A stretch of DNA of 64,000 nt from Rhodobacter sp. (GTDB lineage: Bacteria > Pseudomonadota > Alphaproteobacteria > Rhodobacterales > Rhodobacteraceae), in contig JAIYDJ010000079.1 in NCBI GenBank assembly GCA_027487575.1, positions 1 through 64,000 on the forward strand, given 5' to 3'. Under the pieces are notes generated by a model. The model searched no databases and was not told where the DNA came from. It saw only the letters and a program-made list of their open reading frames with translations. A program made the translations under genes and the position numbers. Shown here piece by piece: positions 17,993 through 26,955 of the stretch; positions within the stretch are counted from its first letter, which is position 1, and each line of letters begins with the position of its first letter.

Positions 17993-18009
17993 GTTGCGTT
18001 GAATGCAAC
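17993..18009. promoter_or_regulatory. Candidate operator for the divergent TetR regulator
   Basis: A 17-base imperfect palindrome: arms GTTGC (17993-17997) and GCAAC (18005-18009), with partial symmetry inside (13 of 17 positions symmetric). It lies between the start codons of the TetR gene and the aldo-keto reductase, 39 bases before the latter. Size and place are typical for TetR operators, but binding is inferred only. Confidence 0.45.
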
Positions 18010-18048
18010 CCTCTGCGATGTGTTTCATAGCAATCGTTAGGAAACATA

Positions 18049-19158
18049 ATGACTCTCACCGACTATCGCACACTCGGCCGGTCCGGGCTGGTCGTCAGCC
18101 CGCTCGCCCTGGGAACGATGACCTTTGGCACCGCCCGCTGGGGGTCCGACGAAGAAACATCCCGCGCGGTCTTCACCGCGTTCACCGAGGCGGGCGGCAC
18201 CTTCATCGACACCGCCGATGTCTATTCCGGCGGAGAGTCCGAGGCCATGCTGGGCCGGTTCATGGCCGAGGCAGGCAATCGCGAGCGGCTTGTGATCGGA
18301 ACGAAATCGGGCTTCGCAACCGGTCAATCGCTTGCCGGGGGAAACGGCGCACGGCATGTGCATGCAGCGCTGAATGCCTCGCTGCGCCGTCTGCAGACTG
18401 ATTTCATCGACCTTTACTGGGTTCATGTCTGGGATTCGGTCACCCCGGCCGAAGAACTGCTGGACACGATGGCCAGCCTCGTCCGGGCTGGAAAGATCCG
18501 CTATTGGGGCCTGTCGAACACCCCCGCATGGTTCGCGGCCCAAGTCGCAACGCTGGCCGCGCAGCAGGGCAAACCGGGGCCGGTCGCGCTGCAGTACTTC
18601 TATTCGCTGGCCAACCGGGATGTCGAAGACGAACATCTGCCCCTGGCGCAGGCGACCGGAATGGCGCTGGTGCCGTGGAGCCCGCTGGCCTTCGGCCTGC
18701 TGGCCGGCAAGTACGACCGCGCGACGGTCGAACAGGCCGCCCCGCGCGAGTCTGGCCTGCCGCGCGATGCCGCCGGCGCAGATGCAAGGCGCAGTCCTGA
18801 TGACAAGCGGCTCGACGGGTCGAACCCGTTCGGCGACAGCCTGTTCACCACGCGCAACTGGGCCATCGTAAATACGCTCCGCGAGGTTGCGGCCGAAATG
18901 GAACAGTCGCCCGCCGCCGTGGCGCTGGCCTGGGTGACGGGTCGTCCCGGTGTCGGTGCCACCCTGATCGGCGTCAGCCGCACCGAACAATTGCATGCCA
19001 ACATCGCATCCCTGACGCTGACGCTGTCCCCCGACCACCGCGAAAGGCTGGACCGGATCAGCGCGCCCGACCCGCGGATGCTCTACTCCCTTTTCACCCC
19101 CGCGATGCGGCACCATGCCGTGTTCGGTGCGCCCGTCACCGGGTGGACCGGGGCCTGA
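18049..19158 (+). CDS. Aldo/keto reductase
   Basis: 369-residue NADPH-dependent oxidoreductase with the AKR barrel. FIDTADVYSGG carries the catalytic Asp and Tyr, IGTKSG the Lys and YWVHVWD the His. Later motifs GKIRYWGLSN and VVPWSPL-like ALVPWSPLAFG are family typical. AGGAA lies 6 bases before the ATG at 18049. The substrate is probably an aldehyde or ketone; the divergent TetR regulator suggests induction by a small molecule, perhaps the substrate itself. The length is at the longer end for the family, with an extended C-terminus. Confidence 0.9.
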   Translation: MTLTDYRTLGRSGLVVSPLALGTMTFGTARWGSDEETSRAVFTAFTEAGGTFIDTADVYSGGESEAMLGRFMAEAGNRERLVIGTKSGFATGQSLAGGNGARHVHAALNASLRRLQTDFIDLYWVHVWDSVTPAEELLDTMASLVRAGKIRYWGLSNTPAWFAAQVATLAAQQGKPGPVALQYFYSLANRDVEDEHLPLAQATGMALVPWSPLAFGLLAGKYDRATVEQAAPRESGLPRDAAGADARRSPDDKRLDGSNPFGDSLFTTRNWAIVNTLREVAAEMEQSPAAVALAWVTGRPGVGATLIGVSRTEQLHANIASLTLTLSPDHRERLDRISAPDPRMLYSLFTPAMRHHAVFGAPVTGWTGA

Positions 19159-19164
19159 AACGAA

Positions 19165-19269
19165 AACGGCCCGCAGGGGGAGGACCCGCGGACCGTTCCG
19201 GTTGACGCCTGGCGGGGGGAGGTCCCGGCAGGCGCGTGCAGCGGGCCGGGGGGGAGGAGGACCCCGGCC
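19165..19269. repeat. Three consecutive GC hairpins with GGGGGAGG loops
   Basis: The 120 bases between the aldo-keto reductase and amtB hold three similar inverted repeats: 19165-19174 with 19188-19197 (9 of 10 paired), 19206-19214 with 19226-19234 (8 of 9), and 19244-19251 with 19262-19269 (8 of 8). Each has a G-rich loop with GGGGGAGG followed by A/T and CC. They lie at the convergent ends of two genes, so they probably act as a bidirectional transcription end or RNA stabiliser. No T-run is present. Confidence 0.6.
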
Positions 19270-19278
19270 GGCAACCTC

Positions 19279-20805
19279 TTACATGTTGTAGGCGCGCTCG
19301 CCGTGTTCGGCCACGTCGAGGCCTTCGCGCTCGATCTCTTCCTTGACGCGCAGACCCATGACGAGGTCGACGAGCTTGAATAGGATGAAAGATCCGATGC
19401 CCGAGAAGGCGATGGTGAACAGGACCGCCTTGATCTGTGCCGTCAACATGAAGCCCATGTCATAGGCCGCGACCTGCAGGGTGCCCGGGACCGAGGTATA
19501 GTCCGGGATGCCAGCCCCGCCCAACGCCGGGTTGACCACGATACCGGTTGCGATGGCGCCGATGATGCCGCCCAGACCGTGGATGCCGAACACGTCGAGG
19601 CTGTCATCGAGCTGGAACATGTTCTTGACGTAAGCCACGAAGAAGAAGCAGGCCACGCCCGCCACAAGACCCAGCACCAAAGCACCCATCGGTCCGGCGA
19701 AACCGGCGGCGGGCGTGACGGCCACAAGACCCGTGACCACGCCCGACACAAGGCCCAGCAGCGACGGTTTGCCCTTCAGCAGCCATTCGGCGAACATCCA
19801 GGACACGCCGGCACCTGCCGTGGCGACGAAGGTGTTGATGATGGCGAGCGAGGTGATCGAGTTCGACTCGAGGTTGGAACCGGCGTTGAACCCGAACCAG
19901 CCGACCCACAGCAGCGCGCCGCCGATCATGGTCATGGTCAAAGAATGGGGAGCCATCGATTCCTTGCCATAGCCCACGCGCTTGCCCAGCAGGATGCAGC
20001 CCACCAGACCGGCGACACCGGCGTTGATGTGAACGACCGTACCACCGGCAAAGTCAAGCGCACCCCAGTTCCAGATCAGGCCGTTCGCGGCCAGATTGGC
20101 GGCAGCGGCTTCGGCCCCGGCGGTATCGCCCGCGGCCTCGGCAATCAGCTTCAGCGTCTGCTGTTCGGCCAGGAAATCCGGGCCGCCCCACCACCAGACC
20201 ATATGTGCCATCGGGAAGTAGATGAAGGTCACCCAGAGGATCGCGAACACCAGCAGCGACGAGAACTTGATCCGTTCGGCAAAGGCACCCACGATCAGCG
20301 CGGGGGTGATCATCGCGAAGGTCATCTGGAAGGCGATGAAGGTGTATTCCGGCAGCCAGACCCCATTGGTGAAGGTCGGAACCGTGGTGGTCGCATCGAC
20401 CCCGGTCAGGAACATCTTGGAAAGGCCGCCCACATAGGTGTCCATCGAGCCGCCGTAGGTGAAGGCGAGCGAGTAGCCATAGACCACATAGATGATGCAG
20501 ACGACGGCGCTGATCGCAAAGACCTGCGTCAGCATCGACAGCATGTTCTTGGTGCGCACGAGGCCGCCGTAGAACAGGGCCAGTCCGGGCACGGTCATCA
20601 GCAGAACCAGTACCGTGGCAATGCTCATCCAGGCGACATCGCCGTTGTTGACGGTTTTTTCATAGACATACGGCACCAGAGCCGCGGCAGCCTCGGTCGC
20701 GGCGGGGGCTGCTTCGGTCGTGGCCTCCTGCGCCCAGGCGGGCATGCTGGCGAAGGCGGATGCGCCCATCGCCGACAGGCCAGTCAATCTCATCAGGTTG
20801 TTCAT
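19279..20805 (-). CDS. amtB: Ammonium transporter AmtB
   Basis: 508 residues: a cleavable signal peptide (ending PAWAQ), an Ala/Thr-rich linker, then eleven membrane segments of the Amt/Rh fold. Family marks include DVAWM, GLALFYGGLVRTKN, the HVVWWWGG-like AHMVWWWGG, the pore His in AGGTVVHINAG and FGIHGLGG. It conducts ammonium across the inner membrane. AGGGGAA lies before the ATG at 20805; the frame is open to 20949 but the extension crosses glnK. It follows glnK by 25 bases, the classic glnK-amtB order, so regulation by nitrogen status is expected. Confidence 0.95.
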   Translation of the reverse strand: MNNLMRLTGLSAMGASAFASMPAWAQEATTEAAPAATEAAAALVPYVYEKTVNNGDVAWMSIATVLVLLMTVPGLALFYGGLVRTKNMLSMLTQVFAISAVVCIIYVVYGYSLAFTYGGSMDTYVGGLSKMFLTGVDATTTVPTFTNGVWLPEYTFIAFQMTFAMITPALIVGAFAERIKFSSLLVFAILWVTFIYFPMAHMVWWWGGPDFLAEQQTLKLIAEAAGDTAGAEAAAANLAANGLIWNWGALDFAGGTVVHINAGVAGLVGCILLGKRVGYGKESMAPHSLTMTMIGGALLWVGWFGFNAGSNLESNSITSLAIINTFVATAGAGVSWMFAEWLLKGKPSLLGLVSGVVTGLVAVTPAAGFAGPMGALVLGLVAGVACFFFVAYVKNMFQLDDSLDVFGIHGLGGIIGAIATGIVVNPALGGAGIPDYTSVPGTLQVAAYDMGFMLTAQIKAVLFTIAFSGIGSFILFKLVDLVMGLRVKEEIEREGLDVAEHGERAYNM

Positions 20806-20830
20806 GGTTTGGGTTCCCCTTCCCGGCGTC

Positions 20831-21169
20831 TTACAGCGCGTTGTCATCAGTTTCGCCGGTCCGCACACGCATGGCGTGTTGCACGTCCAGCACGAAAATC
20901 TTGCCATCGCCGATCTTGTCCGTGCGGGCAGTCTTTGCGATGGTTTCAACCACCGCTTCGGCCAGCCCGTCGGACACCACGATTTCCAGCCGCACCTTCG
21001 GCACGAAGTTCACGGCGTATTCGGCCCCGCGATAAATCTCGGTATGGCCGGATTGTCCGCCAAACCCCTTGATTTCCGTCACCATCATCCCGCGCACCCC
21101 GATTTCGGTCAGCGCCTGGCGGACCTCTTCCAGCTTGAACGGCTTGATGGCTGCAATGATGAGTTTCAC
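20831..21169 (-). CDS. glnK: Nitrogen regulatory protein P-II (GlnK)
   Basis: 112 residues, the exact P-II length. The T-loop is intact with the uridylylation site Tyr51 in YRGAEY; the C-terminal region GKIFVLDVQHAMRVRTGE is the usual B/C-loop and ATP site. It senses 2-oxoglutarate and ATP/ADP and binds AmtB to block ammonium flow. The start is a GTG at 21169 with AAAGGGGT upstream; longer frames to 21247 add a non-family lead. First gene of the glnK-amtB operon. Confidence 0.96.
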   Translation of the reverse strand: MKLIIAAIKPFKLEEVRQALTEIGVRGMMVTEIKGFGGQSGHTEIYRGAEYAVNFVPKVRLEIVVSDGLAEAVVETIAKTARTDKIGDGKIFVLDVQHAMRVRTGETDDNAL

Positions 21170-21308
21170 GTCGCACACCCCTTTTCCATGCAGAAGCCTC
21201 TCGCAGGCTCTTGAAGGTATGGGGCGGCCTTTGCTGCGATTGCACAAGTTCGTGACGCGGCCACCAGCCCAAGGTTTCGGCGCATTGTCGCTTGTTTTCC
21301 TGTTATTT

Positions 21309-21342
21309 GTGCATTTGCACGAATTTTATGCAGATTGCGCAT
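21309..21342. promoter_or_regulatory. Two TGC-GCA inverted repeats upstream of glnK-amtB
   Basis: GTGCA-TT-TGCAC-like palindrome at 21309-21320 (10 of 12 symmetric) and ATGC-N7-GCAT at 21328-21342, in the 258 bases between glnK and the divergent PBP gene. Half-sites of the TGCAC/GTGCA type resemble NtrC sites, and glnK-amtB is normally under NtrC in this class. I do not see a convincing sigma-54 -24/-12 pair, so this is a weak call. Confidence 0.3.
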
Positions 21343-21427
21343 CCGAATCGACGTTTCCGGCGCTCCACATCCGCTTCGGCGCTTGATAGGGTGGAACCAG
21401 ATCACGCAACGGGCGGGCGCGGCAGGC

Positions 21428-23656
21428 ATGGCATCTTCGGGCAAGGGGCGCGGCCCCATCGTGGCGGACAAGCGGTATGGCGCGCCACGCGCGGCCAAGC
21501 CCGCAAACACATCCGCACCGCGCCGCCGCAACCCGCCACCCAGGCGCAACCGCGGGCTGATCGGCGGGCTGCTGCATCTGGTCTGGCGCGTGATCTGGGG
21601 AACGACCTGGCGGATCGGACTGGTCAGCGCGATGATCCTTGGCGGGATCGTGTTCTACTTCTACGCCCAACTTCCTCCGGTCTCTGCCTTGCTGGACGCC
21701 CGGTCGCGCGGTTCGGTGACGATGCTTGACCGTGACGGGGAGGTCTATGCCTGGCGGGGCGAAACGTTTGGCGGGCAGATCACGTCCGATACCGTATCAA
21801 AGCACCTTCTCAACGCGGTCATCGCAACCGAGGACAAACGGTTTTACCGCCACTTCGGCATCAGCCCGCGCGGCATCGCCTCGGCCATCCGCATCAATCT
21901 GGCCGAGGGTCGCGGCCCGCTTGAAGGGAACGGCGGGTCCACCATTACACAGCAGGTCGCGAAGCTTCTGTGCCTCGGGGTTGCCTATGACCCATCCAGG
22001 TGGAAAACCGAAGCCGCCTATGAAGAGGACTGCCGGTCGGGCGGCATCTGGCGGAAACTGAAGGAAATTCCCTACTCGATGGCGATGGAGGCGAAGTACT
22101 CCAAGGCCGAAATCCTGACGATCTATTTCAACCGCGCCTATCTTGGGGCGGGGGCCCGCGGGTTCGAGGCGGCGGCACAGCGATATTTCGGCAAATCCGC
22201 CAATCAGGTCGGCCCCGCCGAAGGGGCCATGATGGCGGGTCTTCTGATCGCACCGTCGCGCTTTGCCCCCACCAACAACCTGCAGCGCGCGCAGGACCGG
22301 GCGAACGTGATCATCGGGCTGATGCGCGATCAGGGCTATCTGACCGCCGATGAGGCAACCGAGGCGCGCGCCAATCCCGCCCGCCTGTCAGAGGCCGCCG
22401 CGCGCAATGCGGGTGGTGCCTTTGCCGACTGGGTGATGGACAGCGCGCCGGCCTTCCTAACGTCCGAGACGACCGAGGATGTGATCATCCGCACCACGCT
22501 GGACCAGCGGATGCAGACAGCCACCGAAGAGGCGCTGGCCTACATCTTCGACACCAAGGTCAAGGCAGGATCAGAAGCGCAGGCCGCCGTGGTGGTGATG
22601 AGTGCCGACGGCGCGGTGCGCGCGATGGTGGGGGGCCGCAAGACCAGTGCCGCCGGATCGTTCAACCGCGCGACCCAGGCAATGCGGCAAACCGGATCAT
22701 CGTTCAAACCCTTTGTCTACGCTGCCGCGCTCGATCTGGGGTGGAGCGCGTCCGACTTTGTGCAGGACGAACCGCTGACCCTGAACATTCCCGGTTCGGG
22801 CAACTGGACGCCTTCAAACTATGACAAGGAATTCAAGGGGGTCATCACCCTGACGCAGGCGCTGGCCGAAAGCCGCAACATCCCGGCGGTCCGGGTGTCA
22901 GAGGCGGTCGGCCGCGATCTGGTGCGCAGCGTGGCGCAGCAATTCGGCATCGAAAGCAGTCTGGCGGCGGGCCCCGCCCTTGCCCTTGGCGCGTCCGAAT
23001 CGACGCTGCTGGAAATGACCGGGGCCTATGCGGGCATCCTGAACGGCGGATCGTCGGTCACGCCTTACGGCATGGTGGAACTGCGCCTGCAGGGCGAAGA
23101 CACCCCGATGATCGGCGCGGGAGGCGGGATCGGCGAACGGGTGATTTCCGAACAGGCTGCGCTGGAACTGACCTACATGATGACGCAGGTGCTTGAATCC
23201 GGAACCGGCGGGCGGGCGCGGCTGGATGGGCGGCCGGCGGCGGGCAAGACCGGCACCACCTCGGCGGCGCGGGATGCGTGGTTCATCGGCTTCACCGCCG
23301 ACTATGTCACCGGGGTGTGGATGGGCTATGACGACAACCGCCCGCTGACTGGCGTCACGGGGGGCGGCCTGCCCGCCGAAATCTGGCATGAGGTGATGGT
23401 ACGCGTCAGCGAGGGCCTGCCGGTCAGCGACTTGCCGATGGTCATTCCCGAAGGCCGCGCCCCGCCGTTCAGCGGCAGCCCGCAGGAACCGGTCTACGAA
23501 GAGTATCAGGAGCCTGTTTATACCGAGCAGTATCAGGTGGCTCCGCTGGACGAACCCTATCTGGCTGAAGAACCGTTCCTGCGCGACGGCACCGTGCCCG
23601 AAGGCCGCGTCGACCCGCTGGAGGCCCTGCTGCGCGACCTTCTGGGGCAGAATTGA
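21428..23656 (+). CDS. Class A penicillin-binding protein (PBP1A family)
   Basis: 742 residues, bifunctional peptidoglycan polymerase and crosslinker. There is a basic Pro/Arg-rich cytoplasmic tail (about 1-45) and a membrane anchor (about 62-82). The GT51 domain has catalytic Glu135 in ATEDKRFYRH and GGSTITQQ. The transpeptidase domain has SxxK at Ser424-Lys427, SRN in AESRNIP and KTGT in AAGKTGTTS. The C-terminal 60 residues after the KTGT domain are acidic with an imperfect EPVYEEYQ/EPVYTEQYQ duplication. The ATG at 21428 has a GGCAGG upstream; the frame is open to 21335. Confidence 0.95.
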   Translation: MASSGKGRGPIVADKRYGAPRAAKPANTSAPRRRNPPPRRNRGLIGGLLHLVWRVIWGTTWRIGLVSAMILGGIVFYFYAQLPPVSALLDARSRGSVTMLDRDGEVYAWRGETFGGQITSDTVSKHLLNAVIATEDKRFYRHFGISPRGIASAIRINLAEGRGPLEGNGGSTITQQVAKLLCLGVAYDPSRWKTEAAYEEDCRSGGIWRKLKEIPYSMAMEAKYSKAEILTIYFNRAYLGAGARGFEAAAQRYFGKSANQVGPAEGAMMAGLLIAPSRFAPTNNLQRAQDRANVIIGLMRDQGYLTADEATEARANPARLSEAAARNAGGAFADWVMDSAPAFLTSETTEDVIIRTTLDQRMQTATEEALAYIFDTKVKAGSEAQAAVVVMSADGAVRAMVGGRKTSAAGSFNRATQAMRQTGSSFKPFVYAAALDLGWSASDFVQDEPLTLNIPGSGNWTPSNYDKEFKGVITLTQALAESRNIPAVRVSEAVGRDLVRSVAQQFGIESSLAAGPALALGASESTLLEMTGAYAGILNGGSSVTPYGMVELRLQGEDTPMIGAGGGIGERVISEQAALELTYMMTQVLESGTGGRARLDGRPAAGKTGTTSAARDAWFIGFTADYVTGVWMGYDDNRPLTGVTGGGLPAEIWHEVMVRVSEGLPVSDLPMVIPEGRAPPFSGSPQEPVYEEYQEPVYTEQYQVAPLDEPYLAEEPFLRDGTVPEGRVDPLEALLRDLLGQN

Positions 23657-23663
23657 CGCCATG

Positions 23664-23690
23664 AAAAAGGCCGGTCCAACCGGACCGGCC
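23664..23690 (-). terminator. Rho-independent terminator of the mlaA-mlaC transcript
   Basis: Perfect 9-bp GC stem (23669-23677 with 23682-23690) with a 4-base loop, followed on the minus strand by TTTTT (23668-23664). It lies 31 bases after the mlaC stop. The same stem could also end the convergent PBP transcript, but the plus side lacks a T-run. Confidence 0.85.
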
Positions 23691-23721
23691 CACTGGGCCC
23701 CTGCCAGGTGCCACGGCCAGA

Positions 23722-24333
23722 TCAGATCCGCTTCAGATCCTCGATCAGCGCGTCGATGTTGCCGCCGTTCTTGTCCAGCAGCGCGCCTACCTCGGTCCGC
23801 TCGGACGCCAGCATGTTCACGCCCTCGATGATGATGTTGAAGAACAGTTGCTTGCCCGACTTGTCGGACACATGCCAGCGCAGGTCGAACGGCGACTCGC
23901 CCTGCAGGTAGGCGACCGAGACGACCTCGAAATAGCTTTTGATCGGGCGTGCATCGGTGACTTCGATCCTGCCGCCGATGAATTCACGGAACCGTCGGCC
24001 ATACTTGCGGCTGACGTAGCCCTGATAGGCCTTGGTGAAGGCCGAAAGCTGCGACTTGGACGCAGACCGCGCGGCAACGCCAAGCGCAGAGCGGGCAATC
24101 GTGGGCACATCGGAATAGCGCGAGAAGATGCGTTCAAAATCCTTGAACATGCCCTGTTCGGATTTGCCCGAACTGATCGTGGCATTCACCTCGGCCACGG
24201 CCTTGTCGACCAGCGCCCGGGCCTGATCGACGGTCAGAGCACGCACAGGCAGGGCAAGCGCCAGATATCCAGCACCGGCGGCAAGACCCGCACCGAAGGC
24301 GCGGCGGGTCAGGGAAAGCGGGTCATTCGGCAT
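23722..24333 (-). CDS. mlaC: MlaC-like periplasmic phospholipid-binding protein
   Basis: 203 residues of the MlaC/Ttg2D family. The N-terminus has twin arginines in LTRRAFGAG followed by a hydrophobic stretch, so Tat export is likely. Family features include YSDVPTIARSALG, FTKAYQGYVSRKYGRRF and the late GKQLFFNIIIEGVNML. MlaC ferries phospholipids between MlaA at the outer membrane and the MlaFEDB complex. ATG at 24333 with GAGGAT upstream; 11 bases overlap mlaA. The ABC genes mlaE, mlaF and mlaD lie 27 kb away in this window, so the pathway is split. Confidence 0.9.
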   Translation of the reverse strand: MPNDPLSLTRRAFGAGLAAGAGYLALALPVRALTVDQARALVDKAVAEVNATISSGKSEQGMFKDFERIFSRYSDVPTIARSALGVAARSASKSQLSAFTKAYQGYVSRKYGRRFREFIGGRIEVTDARPIKSYFEVVSVAYLQGESPFDLRWHVSDKSGKQLFFNIIIEGVNMLASERTEVGALLDKNGGNIDALIEDLKRI

Positions 24334-25078
24334 AGGGATCCTCAAAGCTGTCATCGCTTGCAGTCTGGCCAAGGTCAAAGCGACGGTTCTGCAGATACAG
24401 CAGGCGCGCCTGCGCATAACTGTCCGCACTATCGTACAAGATGGAGTCGACCGTGCCGGAAAACCGCCCGCGTTCACCGACTGTTGATGCCAGTCCGGCA
24501 GCGGTGCCGACATAGCTTTCCGGCGGGTCCAGAAGGATGCGCGTCGGATTGATCACATAATCCACGACACGGCCCACAACGTCCCGCTCTGTCGACGGGC
24601 CAAGCAGCGGCAGTTCCACATAGGCCCCTTCGCCCGCGCCCCAGACATGCAGCGTTTCGCCGAAATCGGTGTCCCGCTCCTCGACACCCAGCGCGGTGGA
24701 GGGGTCCAGAATCCCCGCCAGACCGAATGTCGAATTGAACGCAAACCGCAACGTGCTTTGGGCCGCGTCGCCGATGTTCAACTGCAGAAGGCTGTTCACC
24801 ACCCGGCCCGGTTCGGCCAAGTTGCCGGCGACATTGGCGATGCCCCTGCCAATGGGCCCCGGCGTCCCGTCCCCGGCGAACACGCCCGACACCGGCCTCA
24901 CCAGCGCGGTATCAATGGCCTTGTTGAACGCGTGCACTTCGCGATTCGCCGCCTCGTTCGGGTCGTAGACGTCCTGTGCCACGGGCTGAGTCGCGCAGGC
25001 CGACAGGCTCGCAAGGCTGACCAGTCCAGCCAGCACGGGCCGCAGGCTGTGTTTTGGGCTACACTTTGCGTGCTGCAT
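24323..25078 (-). CDS. mlaA: MlaA-like outer membrane lipoprotein (VacJ family)
   Basis: 251 residues. A lipobox LSAC after a signal peptide makes it an outer-membrane lipoprotein. Family motifs: DVYDPNEAANREVHAFN at the start of the mature part, NIGDAAQSTLRFAFNSTFG, and VWGAGEGAYVELPLLGPST, the classic VacJ segment. It removes mis-placed phospholipids from the outer leaflet and hands them to MlaC, encoded next. I chose the ATG at 25078 (AGAGG upstream) since it starts the signal peptide. Transcribed with mlaC and ended by the terminator at 23.68 kb. Confidence 0.93.
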   Translation of the reverse strand: MQHAKCSPKHSLRPVLAGLVSLASLSACATQPVAQDVYDPNEAANREVHAFNKAIDTALVRPVSGVFAGDGTPGPIGRGIANVAGNLAEPGRVVNSLLQLNIGDAAQSTLRFAFNSTFGLAGILDPSTALGVEERDTDFGETLHVWGAGEGAYVELPLLGPSTERDVVGRVVDYVINPTRILLDPPESYVGTAAGLASTVGERGRFSGTVDSILYDSADSYAQARLLYLQNRRFDLGQTASDDSFEDPYAE

Positions 25079-25218
25079 GAAACCTCTGCCAAAGCCGCGC
25101 TTTAACCTGCACCAGACTAGGCATATGCTGGACGCAAAGAAGTAACAACGGCCAACACGGCGCGTTCCGGCCCGGTCGGAATAAACGCGCCGAGCCACAT
25201 CGGGAACGGGCAGCAGTC

Positions 25219-26955
25219 ATGGCGAACAGCGAAACCAGACGGGGTCAGGAAGAATTTGCCGCGACCCGGGCCGATCAGCGGGGTCTGCTGGTGGCGGTTT
25301 TCCTGTTTTCGTTCTTCGTCAACCTTCTGATGCTGACCGGTCCGCTTTACATGCTGCAGGTCTATGACCGCGTGCTGGGCAGCCGGTCCGAGGCGACGCT
25401 GGTCGCGCTGTCGGCGCTGGTGGCGTTCCTGTTTCTGGCGATGGGAATCCTGGACCATGTGCGCGGCCGGATCATGGCGCGGATCGGCGCGCGGATACAG
25501 GATCGGCTGGACCGCCGCGTGTTTTCCGCCGCCCTGCGCCGCCTGACGATCCAGCCGGGCGATCCGGTGGCCCTGGCCGCGCAGCGCGATCTGGAGGCGG
25601 TGCAGCGGCTCTGGGCCTCGCCCGTGCTGCTGGCGATCTTCGACATTCCCTGGACGCCGTTCTTCATCGCCGCGATCTTCATCTTTCATCCCTGGCTGGG
25701 CTGGCTTGCCGTGGCTGGCGGCATCTTTCTGGTCATCGTCACCGTGATGAACCAGCGCATGACCCAAGGCCCGTTGCAGCGCACCAACGCCGCCACCATG
25801 CGGGCTGAAATGATGTCGGACGCGATCAAGCAGGAAAGCGAATTGGTGCAGGCGCTTGGCATGACCGAAGCCGCCTTCGACCGCTGGCAGAAGGCCCGTG
25901 CAGCGGCGCTGGCACAGGGGATGGAGGCGGGCGACCTTGCCGGAAGCTTCAGTTCGGTCTCAAAGACGTTCCGGATGTTCCTGCAGTCGGCAATGCTGGG
26001 TCTTGGTGCCTATCTTGTCCTGCAAGGCGAACTCAGCGCCGGTGCGATGATCGCGGGCTCGATCCTGATGGGCCGCGCGCTTGCCCCCATCGAACAGGCC
26101 GTGGGACAGTGGGCCGTCGTGACCCGCGCGCAAGAGGGGCGCACACGGCTTGCCGAACTGCTGACCCGCCAGCCGGTCGAGCCGCCACGCACGATGCTGC
26201 CCCGTCCCCGCGCAATCCTCGAGGCGCAGAATCTGACCGTGGTCCCGCCTGGCGAATCACAGGCCGTCCTGCGCATGGTCAACTTCCGTCTGGAACCGGG
26301 TCAGGCGTTGGGCATCATCGGCCCCTCCGGTGCGGGCAAGTCGTCACTGGCCCGTGCGATCATCGGCATCTGGCGTCCCGCAGGCGGCAAGGTCCGGCTC
26401 GACGGGGCCTCGCTTGACCAGTACGACCCGGATGTGCTGGGCAGCTACATCGGCTATCTGCCGCAGCGCATCACCCTGTTCGAAGGCACCATCGCCGAAA
26501 ACATCGCCCGGCTGCAGTCCGCCCCGGACCCCGCCAAGGTTGTCGCGGCGGCCCAGAAGGCCGCAGCCCACGACATGATCATCAAGCTGCCCGACGGGTA
26601 CGACACCCGGGTGGCGGCTTTGGGGGGGCGTCTTTCCGGCGGCCAGATCCAGCGCATCGGTCTGGCCCGCGCCCTGTTCGACGATCCGGTCATTCTGGTG
26701 CTGGACGAACCGAACTCCAACCTCGACAACGACGGGTCGATCGCGCTGAACCTTGCGATCCGCGCCGCCAAGGCCGAAGGCAGGTCGGTGATCATCATGG
26801 CCCACCGGCCCGCCGCCATTCAGGAATGCGATACCCTTCTGGTACTGGAAGACGGCACCCGCCGCGCCTTTGGTCCGCGTGATCAGGTCTTGCGCGACAT
26901 GGTCAAGAACCATACCGACATCGTAAGGACCACCGGTCCCGGAGGTGTGACATGA
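25219..26955 (+). CDS. Type I secretion ABC transporter, PrtD family
   Basis: 578 residues: six membrane segments in the first 300, then an ATPase domain with Walker A GPSGAGKSS, Q-loop LPQRITLF, signature LSGGQIQRIGLARAL and Walker B ILVLDEP. No N-terminal C39 peptidase domain, so it is of the PrtD/AprD rather than HlyB/LapB class. It would export an unfolded protein through a HlyD adaptor and a TolC channel. The gene overlaps the HlyD-family gene by four bases. No RTX substrate or tolC is nearby. Confidence 0.93.
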   Translation: MANSETRRGQEEFAATRADQRGLLVAVFLFSFFVNLLMLTGPLYMLQVYDRVLGSRSEATLVALSALVAFLFLAMGILDHVRGRIMARIGARIQDRLDRRVFSAALRRLTIQPGDPVALAAQRDLEAVQRLWASPVLLAIFDIPWTPFFIAAIFIFHPWLGWLAVAGGIFLVIVTVMNQRMTQGPLQRTNAATMRAEMMSDAIKQESELVQALGMTEAAFDRWQKARAAALAQGMEAGDLAGSFSSVSKTFRMFLQSAMLGLGAYLVLQGELSAGAMIAGSILMGRALAPIEQAVGQWAVVTRAQEGRTRLAELLTRQPVEPPRTMLPRPRAILEAQNLTVVPPGESQAVLRMVNFRLEPGQALGIIGPSGAGKSSLARAIIGIWRPAGGKVRLDGASLDQYDPDVLGSYIGYLPQRITLFEGTIAENIARLQSAPDPAKVVAAAQKAAAHDMIIKLPDGYDTRVAALGGRLSGGQIQRIGLARALFDDPVILVLDEPNSNLDNDGSIALNLAIRAAKAEGRSVIIMAHRPAAIQECDTLLVLEDGTRRAFGPRDQVLRDMVKNHTDIVRTTGPGGVT

